Assembly: GCA_044508835.1 (NCBI GenBank)
Contig: JBIQHD010000003.1
Span: forward strand, 198,770-262,769
Reading direction: 5' to 3'
Source of the DNA: JAKFDI01 sp044508835
GTDB taxonomy: Bacteria > Pseudomonadota > Gammaproteobacteria > Burkholderiales > Burkholderiaceae_C
Length of the DNA: 64,000 bases
Shown here: positions 53,025-61,318 of the stretch, in pieces
Layout of the letters: every line of letters begins with the position of its first letter
Numbering within the stretch: position 1 is the stretch's first letter
Notes under the pieces: model-generated
What the model was told of the DNA's origin: nothing
The model's input: the letters and a program-made list of their open reading frames with translations, nothing else
Database searches by the model: none
Made by a program: the position numbers and the translations under genes

Positions 53025-54370
53025 GCGCCCCCATGAAATCCAGCATGACGCCCCAGGAGATCGTCTCCGAGCTCGACCGCCACATCGTCGGCCAGGGCGA
53101 CGCCAAGCGCGCCGTCGCCATCGCGCTGCGCAACCGCTGGCGGCGACAGCAGGTGGACGAGAAGCTGCGCGCCGAGATCACGCCGAAGAACATCCTGATG
53201 ATCGGCCCGACGGGCGTGGGCAAGACCGAGATCGCCCGCCGCCTGGCCAAGCTGGCCGACGCGCCCTTCGTGAAGGTGGAGGCCACCAAGTTCACCGAGG
53301 TGGGCTACGTCGGCAAGGACGTGGATTCCATCGTCCGCGACCTCGTGGACATGTCGATCAAGCAGGAGCGCGAGACCGCCATGCGCCGCCAGCGCAGCCG
53401 CGCCGAGGACGCCGCCGAGGACCGCATCCTCGACATCCTCGTGCCGCCGCCGCGCCACGCCGGCAGCGAGCCGGCCCAGCCGGCGCTGGCCGACAACACC
53501 GCGCGCCAGGTGATGCGCAAGCGCCTGCGCGAGGGCACGCTCGACGACAAGGACGTCGAGATCGAGATCGCCGACCCCAAGCCCACGCTGGAGATCATGG
53601 GCCCGGCCGGCATGGAAGAGATGGCCGAGCAGTTGCGCGGCCTGTTCGCCAATGTGGGCGGCGCCAAGCGCAAGGTGCGCAAGCTCAAGATCGGCGAGGC
53701 GCGCAAGCTGCTCGTCGAGGAAGAGGCGGCCAAGCTGGTCAACGAGGACGAGATCAAGGTCGCCGCGCTCGAGAACGCCGAACAGAACGGCATCGTCTTC
53801 ATCGACGAGATCGACAAGGTGGCCTCCAATGCCGAGCGCGGCGGCGCCGACGTGTCGCGCCAGGGCGTGCAGCGCGACCTGCTGCCGCTGGTCGAGGGCA
53901 CGACGGTGAACACCAAGTACGGCATGGTCAAGACCGACCACATCCTGTTCATCGCCTCGGGCGCGTTCCACCTGAGCAAGCCGAGCGACCTGATCCCCGA
54001 GCTGCAGGGCCGCCTGCCGATCCGCGTGGAGCTGGGCTCGCTGAGCGTGGACGACTTCGAGGCCATCCTCACCTCCACGCACGCGAGCCTGGTCAAGCAG
54101 TACCAGGCCCTGCTCGCCACCGAGGGCGTGACGCTGGAGCTGCGGCCCGAGGGCGTGCGCCGCATCGCGCAGATCGCCCACGACGTGAACGAGCGCACCG
54201 AGAACATCGGCGCGCGCCGCCTGTCCACGGTGATGGAGCGCCTGCTCGACGAGGTCAGCTTCGACGCGCCCAACCTCGGCGGCAAGACCGTCAGCCTGGG
54301 CGCGGCGGAAGTCGACGCCAAGCTCGGCGAGCTGGCGAAGAACGAGGACCTGTCGCGCTACATCCTGTAA
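53021..54370 (+). CDS. hslU: ATP-dependent protease HslVU, ATPase subunit
   Basis: AAA+ unfoldase of 449 residues. MTPQEIVSELDRHIVGQGDA is the typical start, the P-loop is MIGPTGVGKTEIARRLAKLA near residue 60, the pore loop lies in TEVGYVGKDVDSIVRDLVD, Walker B is GIVFIDEIDKVAS and the sensor regions are in FIASGAFHLSKPSDLIPELQ and NIGARRLSTVMERLLDEVSF. The variable I-domain (about residues 110-240) is normal in size. It ends with DLSRYIL as in relatives, and is followed by an 85-bp dispersed element. Confidence 0.97.
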   Translation: MSAPMKSSMTPQEIVSELDRHIVGQGDAKRAVAIALRNRWRRQQVDEKLRAEITPKNILMIGPTGVGKTEIARRLAKLADAPFVKVEATKFTEVGYVGKDVDSIVRDLVDMSIKQERETAMRRQRSRAEDAAEDRILDILVPPPRHAGSEPAQPALADNTARQVMRKRLREGTLDDKDVEIEIADPKPTLEIMGPAGMEEMAEQLRGLFANVGGAKRKVRKLKIGEARKLLVEEEAAKLVNEDEIKVAALENAEQNGIVFIDEIDKVASNAERGGADVSRQGVQRDLLPLVEGTTVNTKYGMVKTDHILFIASGAFHLSKPSDLIPELQGRLPIRVELGSLSVDDFEAILTSTHASLVKQYQALLATEGVTLELRPEGVRRIAQIAHDVNERTENIGARRLSTVMERLLDEVSFDAPNLGGKTVSLGAAEVDAKLGELAKNEDLSRYIL

Positions 54371-54395
54371 GGGGTCCGTGGCGTACAGGAAGACT

Positions 54396-54480
54396 ATCAA
54401 GCGAACGCCGCGGAACCGGCTTCGCCGGGCCGCTGGCGTTGCCCCCTCGAGGGGGCGCGCGAAGCGCGTTGGGGGTGGGC
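54396..54480. repeat. ~85-bp dispersed GC-rich element, copy 2
   Basis: This starts ATCAAGCGAACGCCGCGG, contains hairpin CCGGCTTCGCCGG and palindrome GCCCCCTCGAGGGGGC, and ends GAAGCGCGTTGGGGG next to the coaX stop codon. It shares order and most bases with the element at 18385-18464. Here it lies between the convergent hslU and coaX genes, a place where a two-way terminator would be useful. Confidence 0.75.
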
Positions 54481-55251
54481 CTACAGCGCCAGACGGTGGG
54501 ACTGCAGCTGCAGCAGGCCGTCGAAGATGAGCGTGTCCACGGTCTCGTAGGGCACGTCGATGATGGGCGCGAGCTTCACCGCCGCGCCGCCGCTCATCAG
54601 CAGCAGCGGCTGGCGCCCGGTGCGGCTCTTGAGCCGGCGGTGCATGCGCTCGATGGCGCCGGCCATGGCGTGGGCGCCGCCGCTCATCAGCGCGTCGCTG
54701 GTGTTGGTCGGGAAGTCGGCCACCTCGCCGGTCGGCGCCTTCAGGCCGGCCGTGCCCATCTCCAGCGCCTTCAGCATGAGGCCGAAGCCCGGCAGGATCA
54801 GCCCGCCGAGGAAGCGGCCCTCGGCATCGAGCGCGTCCACCGTCACGGCCGTGCCCACCATCACCACCACCACCGGGCGCGGCTCGCCGCCCAGCGCCAG
54901 TGCGCGGTGGCGCGCCGCCACCAGCGCCACCCAGCGGTCGGCGCCGAGGCGGTTCGGGTGGTCGTAGCCGTTGGTGACGCCGGCGGCCTCGCGCGTGGGC
55001 ACCACCCAGCGCGGCGGCGCGTCCCACAGCTCGAGCTGCTCTTCCACGCGGCGGCGGATGGCCTCGCCGGCGACGATGCAGCCGAGCACGCTGGCCGGCG
55101 GCGGCAGCGCCTGCCACTCCTTCTCGGCCAGGTCGTCGATGGTTTCGAGGAACACGGCGCCGTGCGCCATCAGCGCGGCACCGGGCTGCGGCGAGGCGAA
55201 CTGCGCCCACTTCAGGCGCGTGTTGCCGACATCGAGGGCCAGGAAGCTCAT
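54481..55251 (-). CDS. coaX: type III pantothenate kinase
   Basis: First enzyme of CoA synthesis, 256 residues, phosphorylating pantothenate. Seen motifs are FLALDVGNTRLKWAQF (phosphate site), NGYDHPNRLGADRWVALVAA (pantothenate site) and VVMVGTAVTVDALDAEGRFL, then GGLILPGFGLMLKALEMGTA. The type III enzyme replaces coaA in many bacteria of this group. The start at 55251 (MSFLALD) is clear. birA, a common partner of coaX, is not next to it; an unknown gene ends 23 bases upstream. Confidence 0.94.
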   Translation of the reverse strand: MSFLALDVGNTRLKWAQFASPQPGAALMAHGAVFLETIDDLAEKEWQALPPPASVLGCIVAGEAIRRRVEEQLELWDAPPRWVVPTREAAGVTNGYDHPNRLGADRWVALVAARHRALALGGEPRPVVVVMVGTAVTVDALDAEGRFLGGLILPGFGLMLKALEMGTAGLKAPTGEVADFPTNTSDALMSGGAHAMAGAIERMHRRLKSRTGRQPLLLMSGGAAVKLAPIIDVPYETVDTLIFDGLLQLQSHRLAL

Positions 55252-55274
55252 GGACTGCGGAAGGCGTGGGTTCG

Positions 55275-55910
55275 TCAGCCGGCGACCGGGGCGGCCGCCG
55301 GGGCGCTTGCGAGCAATTGCCGCACGCGCTGCAGGGTCTGCTGCGCGGCGAGCGAGCGATGAGGCTTGACGATACGCGACTCGACGTCGCCGACGAGGCC
55401 GGCCAGGTCGGCGCGGCTGCGCGCGCGCCGCAGGCGCAGCAGCGTCAGCGAGCCGGCCACCGGCGCCTCGGCCCGCAGGGCCCGCACCAGCAGCGCGCGC
55501 GCTTCCTCGAACAGCGGGTCGCCGGCGTCGAGCGCGAGCAGTTCCGCGGGCAGCGGCTCGGGCAGCGCCGCGCCGTCCAGCGGCAGGTCGCCGAGCACGG
55601 ATTCGGGTTGCAGCGTGCGCGACGGCGGCAGCAGCGAGGAATCTCCGGCGTCGTCGCGCGGCGCGCCGGCGGGCGGCCCGGCCGCATCGCCCGCGGCCGG
55701 CGCCCCGGCCGGCTGGGCGATCAGCCCGAGCGACAGCAGCTCCTCGAAGCAGCCCGGCGGCACGCCGGCCTGCCGCGCCAGCGCGCGCACCTCGTCGGCC
55801 GAGCGCCGGCCGTCGACCAGCAGCAGCACCGTGCGGTGGCGCTGGCCGAGCCGGCGCTTGCGGCTGCTCAGCTCGTCCTGCCCGTCGGCGGTCTTGACTG
55901 GATGGGTCAT
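55275..55910 (-). CDS. unknown protein, Ala/Pro-rich
   Basis: I do not recognise a family for this 211-residue protein. It has a charged N-terminal part that may fold like a winged helix (RHRTVLLLVDGRRSADEVRA, LARQAGVPPGCFEELLSLGL), an Ala/Pro/Gly-rich linker, and a helical C-terminus (FEEARALLVRALRAEAPVAG, LTLLRLRRARSRADLAGLVG). No signal peptide or membrane segment is visible. It lies 23 bases before coaX on the same strand, so the two are probably cotranscribed. It is divergent from icmF, with 175 bases holding the LiuR-type palindrome between. Confidence 0.6.
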   Translation of the reverse strand: MTHPVKTADGQDELSSRKRRLGQRHRTVLLLVDGRRSADEVRALARQAGVPPGCFEELLSLGLIAQPAGAPAAGDAAGPPAGAPRDDAGDSSLLPPSRTLQPESVLGDLPLDGAALPEPLPAELLALDAGDPLFEEARALLVRALRAEAPVAGSLTLLRLRRARSRADLAGLVGDVESRIVKPHRSLAAQQTLQRVRQLLASAPAAAPVAG

Positions 55911-56019
55911 CGCGGGTCGGCGTGAAAAGTCGGCGCGGGATGCGGCGTGCCTCAACGGCCGGCATTGTGACCCGAAACCGCCGCCGGGCACGCCGCGGCG
56001 CCCGGGGCGATACACTGGC

Positions 56020-56043
56020 GCGATTGACGTATACGTCAATCGC
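56020..56043 (+). promoter_or_regulatory. predicted LiuR-type operator of icmF
   Basis: A perfect 24-base palindrome whose central 18 bases, ATTGACGTATACGTCAAT, are identical to the site before isovaleryl-CoA dehydrogenase. GCG and CGC extend it on the two sides. It lies 42 bases before the icmF start. A TACACT sequence at 56011-56016 just upstream could be the -10 box, placing the operator near the transcription start. Confidence 0.82.
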
Positions 56044-56085
56044 GCCCCGCGGCGAGCCCCGCCCGCGCCACCAGGAGACAAGACC

Positions 56086-59000
56086 ATGACCGACCTGTCC
56101 GCCGAATTCAAGGCGCTGGCCGACTACCGCCCGACGCACAAGGTGCGCTTCGTCACCGCCGCCTCGCTGTTCGACGGCCACGACGCGGCCATCAACATCA
56201 TGCGGCGCATCCTGCAGGGCATGGGCGCGGAAGTGATCCACCTCGGCCACAACCGCTCGGTCGACGACGTGGTGACGGCCGCGCTGCAGGAAGACGTGCA
56301 GGGCATCGCCATCAGCAGCTACCAGGGCGGGCACGTCGAGTACTTCCGCTACATGGTCGACCTGCTGCGCCAGCGCGGCGGCGAGCACATCCAGGTCTTC
56401 GGCGGCGGCGGCGGCGTGATCGTGCCGTCGGAGATCGCCGAGCTGCAGGGCTACGGCGTGGCGCGCATCTACAGCCCCGAGGACGGCCAGCGCATGGGCC
56501 TGGCCGGCATGATCGGCGAGATGGTGATGCGCTGCGACCGCGCGCCGGCGGCCGCGGCGCCAAGCAGCATCGAGCCCCTGCGCGGCGGCACCGAGGCCGC
56601 GTGGCGCGCGCTCGCGCAGGCCATCACCGCGCTGGAGAACGGCAGCGCGGGCGACGGCTTCAAGGCCGCGCTGCACGCCGCCGCGGCCGAGGTGCGCACG
56701 CCGGTGCTCGGCATCACCGGCACCGGCGGCGCGGGCAAGTCGTCGCTCACCGACGAGCTGGTGCGCCGCATCCGGCTCGACCAGGACGACGCCCTGCGCA
56801 TCGCCGTCGTCAGCATCGACCCGTCGCGTCGCAAGAGCGGCGGCGCCCTGCTCGGCGACCGCATCCGCATGAACGCCATCGGGCCGTGGCAGCAGGGGCC
56901 GCGCGTCTACATGAGGAGCCTCGCCACGCGCGACGCCGGCAGCGAGATCAGCGCCGCCCTGCCCGACGTGCTGGCCGCCTGCAAGGTGGCCGGCTTCGAC
57001 CTCATCGTGGTCGAGACCTCGGGCATCGGCCAGGGCGACGCCGCCATCGCGCCGCTGGTGGACGTGCCGCTGTACGTGATGACGCCCGAGTACGGCGCCG
57101 CCAGCCAGCTCGAGAAGATCGACATGCTCGACTTCGCGCAGTTCGTGGCCATCAACAAGTTCGACCGCAAGGGCGCGCTCGACGCGCTGCGCGACGTGGC
57201 CAAGCAGGTGCAGCGCAACCGCGAGGCGTGGACGAAGAAGCCGGGCGAGATGCCGGTCTTCGGCACCATGGCCAGCCGCTTCAACGACGACGGCGTGACG
57301 GCGCTGTACCAGGCGCTCAAGGCGCGGCTGGCCGAGCTGGGCCTGGCGCTCGGCCCGGGCCGGCTGCCGGCCGTCGCCACGCGCCACAGCACGCAGCAGA
57401 CGGCCATCGTGCCGGCCGCGCGCACGCGCTACCTGGCCGAGATCAGCGACACCGTGCGCGGCTACAAGCGCCGCGCGCTCGCGCAGTCGCGGCTCGCGCG
57501 CGAGATCCAGCAGCTGCGCGCCAGCGCCCGCATGCTGCCCGCGGCGATGCCGGCCGGCGACGCGGCCCGCGCCGCGCTGGAGGAGCAGGCGCGCCTGCGC
57601 GAGCAGCGGCTCGACGCCGACGCCCACGCGCTGCTGGCCGAGTGGCCGCAGATGCGGCAGGCCTACGCGGGCGACGAGTTCGTCGTCACCGTGCGCGACA
57701 AGGAGATCCGCACGGCGCTGACCCACACCACGCTGTCGGGCAACAAGGTGCGCAAGGTGGCGCTGCCGACCTACGAGGACGACGGCGAGACGCTCAAGTG
57801 GCTGATGCTCGACAACGTGCCCGGGCGCTTTCCCTACACCGCCGGCACCTTCGTCTTCAAGCGCGAGGGCGAGGACCCGACGCGCATGTTCGCCGGCGAG
57901 GGCGACGCCTTCCGCACCAACCGGCGCTTCAAGCTGCTGTCCGAGGGCATGCCGGCCAAGCGCCTGTCCACCGCCTTCGACTCGGTCACGCTCTACGGCA
58001 ACGACCCCGACCTGCGGCCCGACATCTATGGCAAGGTGGGCAACTCGGGCGTGTCCATCGCCACGCTGGACGACATGAAGGTGCTGTACTCGGGCTTCGA
58101 CCTGTGCAGCCCGACGACGAGCGTCAGCATGACGATCAACGGCCCGGCGCCCACCATCCTCGCGATGTTCATGAACACCGCGATCGACCAGCAGACGGAG
58201 AAGTTCGAGGCGCAGCACGGGCGCAGGCCCACGGCCGACGAGGCACGCGCGATCGCCGAGGAGACCAGGCGCACGGTGCGCGGCACGGTGCAGGCCGACA
58301 TCCTGAAGGAGGACCAGGGCCAGAACACCTGCATCTTCTCCACCGAGTTCTCGCTGAAGGTGATGGGCGACATCGCCGAGTACTTCGTCGCGAACCAGGT
58401 GCGCAACTTCTACTCGGTGAGCATCAGCGGCTACCACATCGCCGAGGCGGGCGCCAACCCGATCAGCCAGCTCGCCTTCACGCTGTCCAACGGCTTCACC
58501 TTCGTGGAGGCGTACCTGGCGCGCGGCATGAAGATCGACGACTTCGCGCCCAACCTCAGCTTCTTCTTCAGCAACGGCATGGACCCGGAGTACACCGTGC
58601 TCGGGCGCGTGGCGCGGCGCATCTGGGCGGTGGCGATGCGCGAGCGCTACGGCGCCAACGAGCGCAGCCAGAAGCTGAAGTACCACGTGCAGACGAGCGG
58701 GCGCAGCCTGCACGCGCAGGAGATCCAGTTCAACGACATCCGCACCACGCTGCAGGCGCTGATCGCGGTGTACGACAACTGCAACTCGCTGCACACCAAC
58801 GCCTTCGACGAGGCCATCACCACGCCTACCGAGGACAGCGTGCGCCGCGCGATGGCCATCCAGCTCATCATCAACCGCGAATGGGGCCTGGCGAAGAACG
58901 AGAACCCCAACCAGGGCGCCTTCGTCATCGACGAGCTGACCGAGCTGGTGGAGGAGGCGGTGCTCGCCGAGTTCGAGCGCATCACCGACCGCGGCGGCGT

Positions 59001-59379
59001 GCTGGGCGCGATGGAGACGGGCTACCAGCGCGGCAAGATCCAGGAGGAGAGCCTGCACTACGAGATGCTCAAGCACACCGGCGAGTACCCCATCATCGGC
59101 GTGAACACCTTCCGCAACCCGCACGGCGACCCGGTGGCGCAGACGCTGGAGCTCGCCCGCTCCACCGACGAGGAGAAGCAGTCGCAGCTCCAGCGCCTGG
59201 CCGACTTCCACGCCCGCCATGCCGACGTGGCGCCGGCGATGCTGCAGCGCCTGAAGGAGGCCGCGATGGCCGACGCCAACGTGTTCGAGGTGCTGATGGA
59301 CGCCGTGCGCGTGTGCTCGCTCGGCCAGATCACCAGCGCCCTGTTCGAGGTGGGCGGGCAGTACCGGCGCAGCATGTAG
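56086..59379 (+). CDS. icmF: fused isobutyryl-CoA mutase (B12 domain, MeaB-type GTPase and mutase large domain)
   Basis: B12-dependent acyl-CoA mutase of 1097 residues that interconverts isobutyryl-CoA and n-butyryl-CoA; relatives also convert isovaleryl-CoA and pivalyl-CoA. Three parts are seen. The N-terminal B12 domain (to ~residue 150) has FDGHDAAINIMRRILQGMG with the base-off His, then SSYQGGHVEYF and GGGGGVIVPSE. The G-protein chaperone (from ~residue 205) has GITGTGGAGKSSLTDELV, SIDPSRRKSGGALLGDRIRM and NKFD near residue 355. The mutase TIM barrel (from ~560) has FKREGEDPTRMFAGEGDAFR, which differs from methylmalonyl-CoA mutase. AGGAGA precedes the ATG. A LiuR-type palindrome is upstream; a thioesterase gene follows. 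Confidence 0.95.
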   Translation: MTDLSAEFKALADYRPTHKVRFVTAASLFDGHDAAINIMRRILQGMGAEVIHLGHNRSVDDVVTAALQEDVQGIAISSYQGGHVEYFRYMVDLLRQRGGEHIQVFGGGGGVIVPSEIAELQGYGVARIYSPEDGQRMGLAGMIGEMVMRCDRAPAAAAPSSIEPLRGGTEAAWRALAQAITALENGSAGDGFKAALHAAAAEVRTPVLGITGTGGAGKSSLTDELVRRIRLDQDDALRIAVVSIDPSRRKSGGALLGDRIRMNAIGPWQQGPRVYMRSLATRDAGSEISAALPDVLAACKVAGFDLIVVETSGIGQGDAAIAPLVDVPLYVMTPEYGAASQLEKIDMLDFAQFVAINKFDRKGALDALRDVAKQVQRNREAWTKKPGEMPVFGTMASRFNDDGVTALYQALKARLAELGLALGPGRLPAVATRHSTQQTAIVPAARTRYLAEISDTVRGYKRRALAQSRLAREIQQLRASARMLPAAMPAGDAARAALEEQARLREQRLDADAHALLAEWPQMRQAYAGDEFVVTVRDKEIRTALTHTTLSGNKVRKVALPTYEDDGETLKWLMLDNVPGRFPYTAGTFVFKREGEDPTRMFAGEGDAFRTNRRFKLLSEGMPAKRLSTAFDSVTLYGNDPDLRPDIYGKVGNSGVSIATLDDMKVLYSGFDLCSPTTSVSMTINGPAPTILAMFMNTAIDQQTEKFEAQHGRRPTADEARAIAEETRRTVRGTVQADILKEDQGQNTCIFSTEFSLKVMGDIAEYFVANQVRNFYSVSISGYHIAEAGANPISQLAFTLSNGFTFVEAYLARGMKIDDFAPNLSFFFSNGMDPEYTVLGRVARRIWAVAMRERYGANERSQKLKYHVQTSGRSLHAQEIQFNDIRTTLQALIAVYDNCNSLHTNAFDEAITTPTEDSVRRAMAIQLIINREWGLAKNENPNQGAFVIDELTELVEEAVLAEFERITDRGGVLGAMETGYQRGKIQEESLHYEMLKHTGEYPIIGVNTFRNPHGDPVAQTLELARSTDEEKQSQLQRLADFHARHADVAPAMLQRLKEAAMADANVFEVLMDAVRVCSLGQITSALFEVGGQYRRSM

Positions 59380-59445
59380 CCAAGGTGGCAGCGCGGGATG
59401 CGGCGGCTGGGGATACTCCCGTGGTCCCCCGCTCCCGCGCCCGCC

Positions 59446-60297
59446 ATGCCTTCGACCGATTCGCCGACTCCCGCCCTCCACCCCTTCGACGCCGCCGTCC
59501 GCCTGACGCCCGAGCACGAGGACGCCGCCGAGGGCCGCTACCGCGGCGCCACGAGCCCCGCCTACGCCAACATGATCGGCCCCTTCGGCGGCACGACGGC
59601 GGCGACGCTGCTGAATGCGGCGTGCATCCACCCGGCGCGCATCGGCGAGCCGGTGGCGCTCACCGTCAACTTCGCCGGCCCGATCGCCGACGGCGAGTTC
59701 AGCGTCACGGCGCGGGCCGTGCGCACCAACCGGTCGACCCAGCACTGGTCGATGGCGCTGTCGCAGGGCGAGGACGTCGCGGCCACGGCCACGGCCGTCT
59801 TCGCCGTGCGGCGCGAGACCTGGTCGGCCACCGATGCGGCCTTTCCCCAGGTGCCCGGCGCCGACACCCAGCCGCGCGCCACCGGCGCCCGCGTGGCCTT
59901 CACCGACAACTACGACATGCGCTTCGTGCGCGGCGCGCCGGTGCCGCGCGGCACGCACGGCGAGCGCGAGGCCTCGCCGGATTCGGTGACCACGCTGTGG
60001 CTGCGCGACGAGCCGCCGCGCCCGCTGGACGTCGTCTCGCTGGCCGCGCTGTGCGACGTGTTCTTCCCGCGCATCTTCCTGCGCCGCCCGAAGTTCGTGC
60101 CGGCCAGCACGGTGTCGATCACCACCTACTTCCACGCCGGCGCCGCCGAGCTCGCCAGGCAGGGCGCGCGGCACCTGCTGGGCACGGCCAAGGCGCTCGC
60201 CTTCGGCAACGGCTACCACGACCAGACGGCCGAGGTGTGGAGCGACGACGGCGTGCTGCTCGCCGCCAGCCACCAGGTCGTTTACTACAAGGAATGA
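59446..60297 (+). CDS. acyl-CoA thioesterase-like protein (double hot-dog fold)
   Basis: A 283-residue protein of the TesB-like thioesterase group. GRYRGATSPAYANMIGPFGG and TTAATLLNAACIHPARIGEP start the first hot-dog, then LTVNFAGPIADGEFSVTARA. The second hot-dog has SLAALCDVFFPRIFLRRP and VPASTVSITTYFHA, with HLLGTAKALAFGNGYHDQTA and SHQVVYYKE at the end. It should hydrolyse an acyl-CoA; the chain is unknown, but its place 66 bases after icmF suggests a product or by-product of the mutase. The start at 59446 fits the family better than an upstream in-frame ATG. Confidence 0.8.
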   Translation: MPSTDSPTPALHPFDAAVRLTPEHEDAAEGRYRGATSPAYANMIGPFGGTTAATLLNAACIHPARIGEPVALTVNFAGPIADGEFSVTARAVRTNRSTQHWSMALSQGEDVAATATAVFAVRRETWSATDAAFPQVPGADTQPRATGARVAFTDNYDMRFVRGAPVPRGTHGEREASPDSVTTLWLRDEPPRPLDVVSLAALCDVFFPRIFLRRPKFVPASTVSITTYFHAGAAELARQGARHLLGTAKALAFGNGYHDQTAEVWSDDGVLLAASHQVVYYKE

Positions 60298-60388
60298 CGC
60301 GCCCGGCGCTGGCGCCTTGGCGACTGCGCCGCGGGCCGCTTTGCGGCTAGGCTGCACGCCTCTGCTTGAACCCACCCATGAGGCACCC

Positions 60389-61168
60389 ATGAGCGAACTC
60401 TTCTCCCTGCAAGGCCGCACGGCGCTGATCACCGGCGGCTCGCGCGGCATCGGCCGCATGATCGCGGAAGGCTTCCTGCGCCAGGGCGCACGCGTGTACG
60501 TCTCGGCGCGCAAGGCCGAGGCCTGCGACGCGGCGGCGCGCGAGATGTCGGCGCTGGGCCCCTGCGTGTCGCTGCCGGCCGACGTGTCGACGGTCGAGGG
60601 CGCCCACAAGCTCGCCGCCGACTTCGCCGCCCGGGAGCCGCAGCTCGACATCCTGGTCAACAACGCCGGCGCCGCCTGGGGCGCGCCCTACGTGGAATTC
60701 CCCGAAAGCGGCTGGGACAAGGTGGTCGACCTGAACATGAAGGCGCCCTTCTTCCTCACCCGCGCGCTGCATCCGCAGCTCACGAAGGCGGCGCAGGCGC
60801 GGCCGGCCAAGGTGATCAACATCGCCTCGATCGACGGCATCTCGGTCAACCCGCTGGAGACGTATTCGTACGCCGCCAGCAAGGCCGGCCTGATCCACCT
60901 CACCAAGCGCATGTCGCTGCGGCTGGTGCAGGACAACATCGTGGTCAGCGCCATCGCGCCGGGCGCCTTCGCCTCCGAGATGAACCGCGCCGCGCGCGAC
61001 CACGGCGACGAGGTGTCGCAGCGCATCCCGGCCGGGCGCATCGGCACGGACGAGGACATGGCCGGCGCCGCCATCTTCCTCGCCTCGCGGGCGGGCGACT
61101 ACGTGGTGGGCGCGACGCTGGTCGTCGATGGTGGCGTGTCGCTGTCGGCGACGAGCCGGCCGAGCTGA
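60389..61168 (+). CDS. short-chain dehydrogenase/reductase (classical type)
   Basis: A 259-residue classical SDR. TALITGGSRGIGRMIAEGFL is the cofactor loop, ADVS and ILVNNAGAAWGAPYVEFPES follow, and the catalytic region is VINIASIDGIS then YSYAASKAGLIHLTKRMS (Ser-Tyr-Lys). DYVVGATLVVDGGVS is the end. ARKAEACD after strand 2 suggests NADP use. Members include 3-oxoacyl reductases and alcohol dehydrogenases. It is on the same strand as icmF and the thioesterase, 91 bases after the latter, so membership of one transcript is possible. Two inverted repeats follow its stop codon. Confidence 0.88.
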   Translation: MSELFSLQGRTALITGGSRGIGRMIAEGFLRQGARVYVSARKAEACDAAAREMSALGPCVSLPADVSTVEGAHKLAADFAAREPQLDILVNNAGAAWGAPYVEFPESGWDKVVDLNMKAPFFLTRALHPQLTKAAQARPAKVINIASIDGISVNPLETYSYAASKAGLIHLTKRMSLRLVQDNIVVSAIAPGAFASEMNRAARDHGDEVSQRIPAGRIGTDEDMAGAAIFLASRAGDYVVGATLVVDGGVSLSATSRPS

Positions 61169-61169
61169 A

Positions 61170-61230
61170 CCGTTCGGGCTGAGGTATCGAAGCCCTCGGC
61201 CCGCGCACTTCGATACCTCAGTGCGAACGG
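61170..61230. repeat. inverted pair of dispersed TTCGxxCTGAG repeats
   Basis: CCGTTCGGGCTGAGGTATCG plus AAGC (61170-61193) and its near reverse complement CACTTCGATACCTCAG plus TGCGAACGG (61206-61230) are separated by 12 bases. The hairpin starts directly at the SDR stop and would form a long stem. It may act as a terminator. Confidence 0.87.
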
Positions 61231-61318
61231 TTTGTTCGCGAACGGCTCACTTCGCGGCTTGCATCGCGTCCGCCCCACGTTGTCTACTGCCGCTCCCTGA
61301 GGCAGCAAAGGCGACGCC

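Noticed and set aside
54481..60663. A minus-strand frame of about 2060 codons open through coaX and antisense to icmF
   Set aside because: Only its last ~256 codons are coaX. The rest is antisense to icmF and the thioesterase gene, with His/Arg/Ala-rich composition and no domain. Long antisense frames are expected in such GC-rich DNA.
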